A stretch of DNA of 64,000 bases from Cheiracanthium punctorium (Eukaryota > Arthropoda > Arachnida > Araneae > Cheiracanthiidae): contig JAWZYV010012276.1 of assembly GCA_038373885.1 (NCBI GenBank), forward strand, positions 186,001 through 250,000, given 5' to 3'. The notes below the pieces were generated by a model, which searched no databases, was not told the DNA's origin, and was given only the letters and a program-made list of their open reading frames with translations. Positions 56,444-64,000 of the stretch are shown in pieces (positions within the stretch are counted from its first letter, which is position 1; each line of letters begins with the position of its first letter). The position numbers were made by a program, and so were the translations under genes.

Positions 56444-57134
56444 GATCTAGCAAAATGGTATCTTTCCAAGCAGGGTGAATCTAAACCGCGAATTCAAAAA
56501 TGCTAAAACCAAAGGGGTTGATTCAATTAAGGAGACTGGAATTAAGTCTTTTTTACGAATAAGCCTTATTGGGGGCCGAATGCCTCATACGAAAAGCGAG
56601 CGTAGCGAGTCTAGGGGACTTGGCCCCTGAATAAGACTGCACGCACTGGGGCGATTCGATTGACCGCCATCATGCTGGTAGTTAAATCGTGCGATGGCAA
56701 CGGCTGCACTTTTTTGGACATTGAGAAATGGTTGCGCTTTAAAGAATTAAAACTGTCGAGTCTATTAAAGTTGTCAGTCTACAACTACAAAATAAAATTA
56801 CATGAATGAATGAATGTTTATTGCATAGTGTTCCAAAATAAGTACAAAGAACAGTTAAAAGGGGTCTGAACCAGCAGAACCAAGGCCAATAATTAATATT
56901 CACCAAGTGATGTGATACTACGTGCCTTTGACTACCACTCTCTTCCGATTGTCAATCACAATCGGGCTTTTCACATAGAAAATACGCTGTCAATCATGAC
57001 ATTTTTACTTTGACGATGACGGGACTAAGATTGTCGAAACTGAGAGGACCGTTCCTAGGAATGCGGGCGAAAATCTTTTAAAGAGCAATTCACATAGCAT
57101 CTAGGAATGGAAAGGTGATATCTTACTGGTACCA

Positions 57135-57412
57135 TTGCCTATGTAATACTACACAAGGCCGGGAAATGCGGCTTTCAAAACTGGCGAAAATGTAGATGGC
57201 GCTTTTTGGTCCTATAAGTACTCATCGTTGCCTTATTAACATGTTTAAACGTCTCGAAAACTCATTGTTTACATTCAAACAGCGGTAAAACACAAATGTT
57301 GAAGGGTCATAAAAGCGGCCCCAACGGTCATTTTAGTGAACTAAGTTTTCGCCCGTTTTATTGCTGAAAAACACGATCTTTTCCCGGCCTTGTGTAAGTA
57401 TTACGTAGGCAA
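57135..57412. mobile_element. 278-bp MITE
   Basis: TTGCCTATGTAATACTACAC at the left versus the complement of TTGCCTACGTAATACTTACA at the right, continuing through ACAAGGCCGGGAAA: inverted ends of about 36 bp with one indel. The target duplication is unclear. Confidence 0.7.
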
Positions 57413-57627
57413 CGCTCGTACAAGCCTAACCTTTGTAGGAACGTCAGCAAATTTTCCCTGTATATTGCATATATGACATATGTACACATGAATGTATCAA
57501 AGAATTTTTGAAAAAGCTTTACAAAATATATTGGAAATGCCTTTTCGTTCTATTTTCCTTATGTCTTATGGTTCCAGAGAATCAACATAAATGTATAAAT
57601 AAATGCGCCAAAAAGGAGAAAGTGCAA

Positions 57628-58245
57628 CTATCCTTGGGGTTTCCAAGTTTTGCAATCGGATCCTTTAACCCACCATTCCCTGAGATTTTCATAAGAAGAC
57701 GGCTTCAAGCTTCGGTCGTGCAGCATGGAACAAAGTAGGCACTCCTTTTCGTTTCCGAGACTGACGTCATACTCCTCCGCCCACCTGAAGAAAGAACTGT
57801 ACAGCGTGAAGTTGTCGCCAACGTCCCTCAGGAAAGACGCCAAGTGCTCTGGCGATTCGAAACTCAGCGCGTCTATGAAGGAGCCTGGGGGCGAAAATCT
57901 GCCGTAGTCGGCACCCCCGAACACCACGGGGATGATGTCGTACCTCAACGTCCTGAAGAACTTCTCGGTTATGTAGTCCTTGCACAAGCTGTTCTCGAAG
58001 GCGAGGAAGAACTTGTACGTCCGGGCGAATTCCTGGAGGCATTTCTCCGTCTGCCCTTTTGGACAGGGTAATGTCCCGCAGGTCCCGTAGAGGTCGACGT
58101 CGATGTGTCTTCGCAGTTCCGTTGCGAACGAGTCCCTGCCTCCGTGCGTCGGACAGTGGCTGCTCATCCAGGCGACGGATTTCGTCTTGTTGGCCCAAGC
58201 CCGCTCGAGCTTTTTTTGCACGTCCATCGCGCGAGGTTGGCGAAC
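57628..58245 (-). CDS. Alpha-1,3-fucosyltransferase (GT10), 3' exon
   Basis: The exon starts after TTTCGTTTCGTTTCAG on the minus strand (acceptor AG at 58246-58247) and ends at the TGA at 57628-57630, giving about 205 residues. The C-terminal GT10 domain is complete: KSVAWMSSHC near residue 22, DLYGTCGTLPCP near 51, the donor-site motif FENSLCKDYITEKFF near 83-97, then IPVVFGGADYGRFSPPGSFI and CLLC near the end. The enzyme moves fucose from GDP-fucose to GlcNAc on N-glycans in the Golgi lumen; core alpha-1,3 fucosylation is typical of arthropods, but the exact acceptor is not decidable. Codons are GC-rich compared with the surroundings. No frameshift is seen. A reverse-strand AATAAA near 57357 could be the poly(A) signal. 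Confidence 0.9.
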   Translation of the reverse strand, partial: VRQPRAMDVQKKLERAWANKTKSVAWMSSHCPTHGGRDSFATELRRHIDVDLYGTCGTLPCPKGQTEKCLQEFARTYKFFLAFENSLCKDYITEKFFRTLRYDIIPVVFGGADYGRFSPPGSFIDALSFESPEHLASFLRDVGDNFTLYSSFFRWAEEYDVSLGNEKECLLCSMLHDRSLKPSSYENLREWWVKGSDCKTWKPQG

Positions 58246-58462
58246 CTGAAACGAAACGAAACGAATCAATATTTAAAGCGAAAGTCAATAAAAGGATACG
58301 AAAACCTCATCCAGTCAATAAACCGAGTCCTAATGGAGGATATCGCCTCTTTGGGTTCGAGGCTATAAAAGTCACGTGACAGTGGAAAACAAACAACCCT
58401 TTCTCCATAGGCTTATGTGCTGGACTCCTGGTAATAAGCGCAAAATCAAAAAAATAATAATT

Positions 58463-58730
58463 ATGCCTCTGTGTTGTGCTGCCTACGAATGTTTCAATAA
58501 CTCTCTGGAATCTGTAGATGACTGCAAAAAGATATCTCTCCAAAGATTCCCATTAAAAAGTGCTAACATATTAAAACTTATACTGAGACGAGGCTATTTC
58601 AGCCATTTGTCGATGGAAAATATACACTTCAGCCAATCAGATTACAGGGCTACTGATCAACACAGCCGAAAGGTCACGTGTTGGTGGAAAAATGACGTCA
58701 CACCGATAAACCTCATTATCCAAAAGAGAG
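58463..58730 (+). CDS. Degenerate THAP-domain exon inside the fucosyltransferase intron
   Basis: ATG at 58463 opens MPLCCAAYECFNNSLES, the standard THAP start with M-P and C-x4-C. LQRFPL (usual FHRFP), LRRGYF, IHFSQSDYR (usual CSxHF) and NDVTPINL (usual AVPTIF) follow in THAP order and spacing. The third zinc ligand Cys is Glu (MENIHF), and the conserved Trp after RFP is missing, so zinc and DNA binding are doubtful. AAAAGAGAG|GTAAGC at 58731 is a good splice donor, so this could be a first exon. The ORF stops at 58741 if unspliced. THAP domains occur in host factors and in P-element-type transposases; nothing nearby decides which. It lies antisense to the fucosyltransferase, just upstream of its 3' exon. 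Confidence 0.6.
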
Positions 58731-58748
58731 GTAAGCTTTAGTAACTCC

Positions 58749-60275
58749 TTAACCCTTTGAAGCGCAACCATTTCCCAATGTCGAAAGAGTGCAGCCGTTG
58801 CCATCACGTGATTTAACTACCAGCAAGATGGCGGTCGATCGAATCACATAGTGCAGGGATTTGCGAACCAATGGCACGCGACACAATATTTTGGGCACGC
58901 GCCACCGATCAAAACGGCTTGCATTTTAATTAAAAATAGCAAAGTTGACTATGAAGTATCACGATCGAATGGTCACTAACAAAATCCCTAAGACAAAATC
59001 ATTTGACTTAGAGAATATGCCCTCATTAAACATTTCTTTAGAAAAAATGGCACTTTGATCCATAAAGGTTCGCCACCCCTGAACTAGTGTGTGCCACTGA
59101 GATAAAGAACATTTTTGACACAGCCCCCAAAAATTTGGATTTATTGAATCCAAATTTTTGATGTAAAATAAAACTGTTGCGGTAGATTATCTTCGGAAAA
59201 TTGTCACCCATCGATATCCTGGATCACAGTGCGTTATATATTGCATGATGAATCAGGGTGAGCTATATATCGCATGCTAGGACCTGCCGTTTGTGTACGA
59301 ACCGACAAAAAATTTGTAATTTTCTTTCATTCCTGCCGTGTGGTTATGTCCTGCCAAGAGCGCGGCAGGATCCTACAGGCATGTCCAACATTGCATGCCG
59401 GATTCTGCCATACGTGCATTATGTATCGCACGTTAGATTTTACTGTTCGTTTAGTATCGAACACCGAATCAGGCGTGCGTTATGTATCGCACGTTGGATT
59501 TTGGATGTCAGGCATGAATTACTTGGCACGCGTGCCAAGTAATTTATGTTAGAACATTTTCCTGGACCGACAAAAAATTTGTAATTTTCTTTTTTTCTTT
59601 AAACGAATCACTGGAGAAAAAAATGAATTTCAATTAACTATACTTTTGGTACTTCGATCAAATCGTATTTACGACGCAAAAAATATGTCACCAAGTTGAT
59701 CTAGTGAGGAACAATTATGTAATAGATTCATTTTTTAAGTAGTGAAATTCATTTTTTTTAAGTACTATCTCAGTACATATGAATTTCTAATCTATATACT
59801 CCCCTGATTTTCCCCGGGATTTAAGGGCACCTAATTTTTAAGAGGCCCTGGGCTGTTACACCCCCCCCCCTCTCCTTTGTCCGTCTGATAATCCGGCTCT
59901 GCTTACGGGATGCTGATGGCAACATTTAGCGCCAGCCAACACTGTCAGACGACAGTAAGATTGTTTTTCAATTATAAGAAAAGAAAATATTTTTAGAAAA
60001 AATTGATATTCACGTTCAAATTTAAAATTACTTATTGATATCGCCAAAATATTAGGTTCCATCAGGAACACGATAAAACTGATTACAAATTTTGTTAAAC
60101 TGATATCGTCCTTTTAAACTCATCTATATAGAGCAACGACTTTATATATAGTGCCTAACACGAAAAAAGTACACCCGTTGCCATCGCTCGGGTTAACTAC
60201 CAGCAACATGGCGTTCGATCGAAGCGTTGGAAAGAGGAGGTTTCACGGCGCGAGCACCGGTCTTTAAAGGGTTAA
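58749..60275. mobile_element. TTAA-type element, ends far apart
   Basis: TTAACCCTTTGAAGCGCAAC at 58749 and TCTTTAAAGGGTTAA ending at 60275 match the two ends of the intact copy at 47260-47885. The interior parts next to each end also match (AGCAAGATGGCGGTCGATCG, and CCAGCAACATGG near 60200). The middle is foreign sequence, so either this is one copy with an insertion or two separate relics. A perfect 26-bp palindrome (ATTACTTGGCACG and its complement) lies at 59517-59542, and GACAAAAAATTTGTAATTTT occurs near both 59304 and 59567. Confidence 0.5.
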
Positions 60276-60499
60276 GACCGGACAATTTATCCTGTGATTA
60301 GGGAACAGTAAATAATAAACAAACAATAACAAAGTTTTTTTTTTTTTTTAATTTCAGTTGAGAAGGGAGTACTTCTAAATATTAAGGAACCGCCCAAAGA
60401 AAAATTTCATAAAAACTGGCAATGTATGGCAATGGGAAAAAGAGAATAATACAGTTTAAATGAACTGTTAATATTGTTAGCACTTGAGAGTGCTATTTC

Positions 60500-61740
60500 T
60501 TTCAATCACGGCTTTTTACTTCCTTGTACGTAGTATAAGGAAGTAATGTGATCCCGAAAAATTTTGGGGGCCAAATTTCGACAAAAAAACAGATTTTGAC
60601 TACCTCTAAATTTAATTTTAAAAATTTTTTCGATGCATCCTATCGTAGGCTAGCATGCACGATCATATTAACGCGTCTGCAACTCATTTTGACCAGCGGC
60701 GAGTCTGCTGTGGCCAGTTTTTCCATGCCGTCTGTACGTACGTACGTATGTATGTAACTCGCATATCTCAAAAACTATTGGTCGTAGAATGTTGAGATTT
60801 GATATTTAGGATTTTTCTATGATCTAGTTGTGCACCTCCCCTTTTGGTGGCAATCGAATGGATAGTTTATGTACAGGACCGCCCAAAAGATTCAAAATAC
60901 ATTACGCTCTATGGGCCGAAATTCATTAAACTCGCCTAACTCAAAAGCTATTAGGCGTAGAATGTCGAAACTTCATATTTTGGATAGTTGTAACATCTAG
61001 TTGTGCACCTCTCCTTTTGGTTCCATTCGACTGGATAGTTTATCTACAGGACTGCCCAAAACATTCGAAATACATTACGCTCAATGGGCCGAAACTCATT
61101 AAACTCGCATATCTCAAAAACTATTAGGCGTAGAATGTTGAAACTTTATATTTAGGATTGCTGTAACATCTAGTTGTGCACCTCCCCTTTCGATTCCATT
61201 CGACTGGATAGTTTATCTACAGAACCGCCCAAAAGATTCGAAATACATTACGCTCTATGGGCCGAAATTCATCAAAGCGTTTTTTAGAGGTATTGGGCTA
61301 TTTCAAACGACTCAGAAGTGATGTATGCTGTAAAGAGTTAGAAAATGAATTTCTCCATTAAAAAAAGTGTCTTTATCATTTGTAGTTCTGCTACAGGAAC
61401 ACTCAAAAGATTTCCAATACATTACGGTCAATGGCAATTTTAGGGGTATTCATCCATTTCAAGCACAATACAGTCCTACCACATAAGTTAGGTAATGGTC
61501 CGACCACGGTCACGTGCCTCCCTCAAGAACTATGCCAAAAGTCGCCAAGCTTGGCGACTTTTGGTGTACGTGTGTGCATATTTAACTCTCAAATCTCAAA
61601 AACTATTATGAAATTTCATATATAAGAATGTTGTAACATCTAGTTGTGTATCTCGATTTTTGGTTCCAATCTACTGGAGAGTTTATTTACAGGACCACCG
61701 AAAAGAATTTTAGTACTTTAATGTCTATGGACATCTTCAA
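60500..61740. repeat. 173-bp tandem repeat and fold-back start
   Basis: The anchor CTCAAAAACTATTRGNCGTA occurs at about 60767, 60940 and 61113, exactly 173 bases apart. A degenerate unit and a last copy lie near 61595. Shared words include AACATCTAGTTGTGCACCTC and GGATAGTTTATCTACAGGAC. ACTTCCTTGTACGTAGTATAAGGAAGT near 60520 is an imperfect palindrome at the start. It lies in the fucosyltransferase intron. Confidence 0.7.
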
Positions 61741-61935
61741 TATAATACAACTGTAGACAGTCATTGTTTGGTCCATGCCCAAAATCTCGCCGTCTGTGGT
61801 CGACCTTGGCGAGTTTTTCCAAAATATCGCCAAATTTGGCAATAGTCAGTCATTGGGTCCATGCCCAAAATATCGCCATTTGTCATCTCTCTGGGCGAGT
61901 TTTGGCAATATATCGCCAAATTTGGCGATAGTCTG
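61532..61935. repeat. TCGCCAA...TTGGCGA palindromes and 86-bp repeat
   Basis: A perfect 30-bp palindrome (CCAAAAGTCGCCAAG and its complement) lies at about 61532-61561. GTCCATGCCCAAAATMTCGCC occurs at about 61771 and 61857 with ATCGCCAAATTTGGC words after each. The same core occurs in all three LTRs of this window. Confidence 0.6.
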
Positions 61936-63062
61936 ACGGTGTGGTTTCAGTTAGATTGACAGACGCGCGATAAGATCCGCTTCACGTTTCGCCTGCCTAT
62001 TATTTCCAAGGACATAACCACTGTGTGCCATGTTGAAGCATACTTCATACTTCGAACCGACATATAAAATTTTGGTGGTTTCGTGTGTGTGAGAGAGAGT
62101 AAAATCACACTCAATTGCGTAAATAAAATCTGGAAGAATTTCAGATTTTTAATTAAAAATAATATTAATGGAAAATCAGTGAACCGCCCCTCTCTCACTG
62201 GCATCTCAAATGATACGCAAAGAAGTACTTTTATATATTTTTTAATTTGATCTCATGTTTAACCTGTTCGGTGTCGTCACTTAAACCTTTGACGCGCGGT
62301 GGCTGTGCTATGAAACCACCTTATTTTTTTTATTTATTTAACACAGCATTACCTTCCATGAATGCGTTCTAGTTTGTAATTGTGCCTAAGTGAGGTTTGC
62401 TTTGGGGATACGTAGACTCTATTTGCGTCTCTGAAATTGTGTTTGAAAACATCGTTCCACCTTGCCATGTGGTTCTAAATATTTCTAATGTGCCCTACCT
62501 CCCTAAAAGTTTGTAGAGGCATATTTGAAAAAAAAACCTATATATAACCCACCTTTGGAACCTAGTACATTTATTTTAACACTTTTATAAAAATTAAACT
62601 GCTTTTATCCATATATTTAAAAATAAATAAAAGGTTTTTTAAAGTTTCAGTGCTTTTAAATATTATTGTATAGATTTATTCGTTTTATTATAGTTTTAAG
62701 CCTTTTAATATAGTTTTCAGATTTAATCATTTTATTATAGTTTTAAGTTCATGCGTAAGGCGAGACCATACCAGGGATAGAAACTGCGATTAGTAAATGA
62801 ACTATTGAATAATGAAATTTATATAATATATTGACTTTTACAATAACTTTTACTTACGTTCTATGTTTCTTCATTTTATATATTTTTATATTTTGCTTTG
62901 TATATTAAACCATTAGATATGTTTTGACTGTAGCCATGTGCTCTGTGCGTACCTGGTTCCATCGTATGTAAAAATTTTAAGAAATTCTATAAATGTACGG
63001 TGATACTCTTCTTGGTTTTTGCCGTAAACCCTGTGGGCCGACTCCCTCCGGTAGGTACCAAC
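61936..63062. other. Intronic AT-rich sequence
   Basis: Part of the fucosyltransferase intron. A TTAAACCTTTGACGCGCGG motif near 62281 is another terminus of the TTAA-type family. Nothing coding recognised. Confidence 0.45.
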
Positions 63063-63563
63063 ACGAACAAAATTTTGAACAAGTTGGTTGCCGCAACCAG
63101 TTGCAGAAACTCGTTCCGGCAAGTCGATGAGCATGCAGGGTTGCCATAATAAACAAACTCGGCTGCGCCCACGTACGCCAGCGATTCGTCGAATTGGTGA
63201 TTGCTAGAGCATGTAATTATTGGTAGCATAGCGCCTTAGCAACCTTTTTTAAATATTTAGAATCTCGAGGGTTCCATAAATGTGGAATTTACTAATGCTT
63301 TCAATCAGATTTATTTCCATATCGCTATTCCATTTAAGAGACATTTTTTTCTTCGCTCATCACTACGATCGGTATCGCTGAGTCTTCCGCCATCTTGTGA
63401 CGTAGAAATAGGAAGCACTACGATTGGCTGCCAATCCAGCAACCAGCAATATTTTCGTCTCTGAATGAGAAAAAGTTGGAGTTGACCGGTCCCTAGGAAA
63501 TTTCCAGGAACGAAGTTTCCGCAACTGTTTGCGGCAACCGAATTGCTCGAAATTTTGTTCGTT
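63063..63563. mobile_element. 500-bp MITE in the fucosyltransferase intron
   Basis: CGAACAAAATTTTGAACAAG on the left is the near complement of the right end (CGAACAAAATTTCGAGCAA read on the minus strand). Pairing continues through GGTTGCCGCAA and CAGTTGC to GAAACTCGTTCC, giving arms of about 54 bp at roughly 85 percent identity. No transposase; the family is unknown. Confidence 0.65.
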
Positions 63564-63611
63564 TAATAAAGCCATAACCTAACCTAGTACGCGCTACTGG
63601 AAATTACATAC

Positions 63612-64000
63612 CTTCGAGACGTATCCGTACGGCGAAGGTATGTCCGAGTCGGCTCGGTATGTCATTGTCCAGTTGAACATATTTAGCGTGTGTTGTAGAC
63701 CGGGGAAGTCGGAATGGGGCGGCGATTCGAGACAGTAGAAAGTCCACCGCTGGTGCGGGAGTCTGCTGGGAGGCAAGTCCGCGACCGACATGTCTCTAGC
63801 GTGGAACACCACAGCGTCGCTTTCCAGAAGCCTCGACCTGTCGGTGGTCACTCTGCAGTTTCTGCACCTGGGACACTTCCCGAAATGCTCCTCTAGAAGG
63901 TAATCCCAGGAGTCGAAGAAAGGCGTCCACAGGAGAATCAACTTGGGATTCTCCATCTTCAGACTGCAAGTGTCAGCCGGCGGTGGCGCTGCTGCGGCTC
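63612..64000 (-). CDS. Alpha-1,3-fucosyltransferase (GT10), upstream exon, partial
   Basis: Minus-strand coding from the window edge to a donor CTCGAAG|GTATGT (GT at 63610-63611). The exon ends in phase 0, matching the acceptor at 58246, so it joins YGYVSK to VRQPRA across a 5.37-kb intron. An ATG lies at 63954-63956. The frame stays open upstream of it with an Ala/Pro-rich stretch (AAAPPPADTCSLK) that looks like part of the Golgi stem, so the real start and membrane anchor are probably outside the window. The GT10 N-terminal domain is clear: LILLWTPFFDSWDYL, CPRCRNCRVTTDRSRL, DAVVFHARDM and RWTFYCLESPPHS. It is GC-rich, like the downstream exon. Confidence 0.88.

Noticed and set aside
57767..58288. 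Arg-rich alternate-frame ORFs over the fucosyltransferase exon (also 57844-58379)
   Set aside because: They are GC-rich shadows of the real exon frame, which has clear GT10 motifs.

Overview
The window is AT-rich eukaryotic DNA with introns, C2H2 zinc-finger clusters and very dense transposon debris. It is not bacterial, and no operons, CRISPR arrays or complete tRNA/rRNA genes were seen. An arthropod is likely, probably a chelicerate such as a spider. The reasons are the mix of hAT, mariner, pogo/Tigger, piggyBac-like and Ty3/gypsy pieces, tandem KRAB-less zinc-finger genes, and a tRNA-type SINE whose 3' part resembles spider SINEs I remember. The species cannot be fixed from the sequence alone.

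Layout. 1-1010: 3' part of a zinc-finger array with an in-frame decaying tail. 1170-2381: pogo-like transposon with a broken transposase and a mariner-derived insert. 2748-5009: solo LTR carrying two DNA-transposon insertions. 7608-12181: a 4.57-kb hAT transposon with a perfect 8-bp target duplication, a decayed TTF-type transposase on the minus strand, a nested solo LTR and a nested MITE. 12640-17563: endonuclease remnant, a Mutator-like element with a 9-bp duplication, a tiny hAT-like element and a Harbinger-like MITE. 21257-24184: an old long inverted repeat split by nested Tigger-like elements. 26630-30743: further MITEs.

32210-40500 is a tandem array of three related C2H2 zinc-finger units (9, 9 and 16 fingers). 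A retrotransposon with an inverted LTR (36493-38323) sits between units 2 and 3. 40473-44950 holds zinc-finger pseudogenes split by Tc1-, hAT-, piggyBac- and pogo-like elements, nested up to three deep. 45539-50653 is a cluster of TTAA-flanked fold-back elements and two mariner derivatives in inverted orientation.

The clearest host gene is an alpha-1,3-fucosyltransferase (GT10) on the minus strand. Its two visible exons (57628-58245 and 63612 to the window edge) are GC-rich and separated by a 5.4-kb intron. That intron contains an opposite-strand exon with a degenerate THAP zinc-finger domain, plus more fold-back elements and a 173-bp tandem repeat.

No cooperating gene system is visible. Zinc-finger genes duplicate, expand and decay while being hit repeatedly by many transposon families. 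The most unusual signals are structural: palindromes whose pairing is kept while the bases change (in LTR copies and in TTAA-flanked elements), near-perfect fold-backs, a retroelement with an inverted LTR, and insertions whose removal restores a coding frame.
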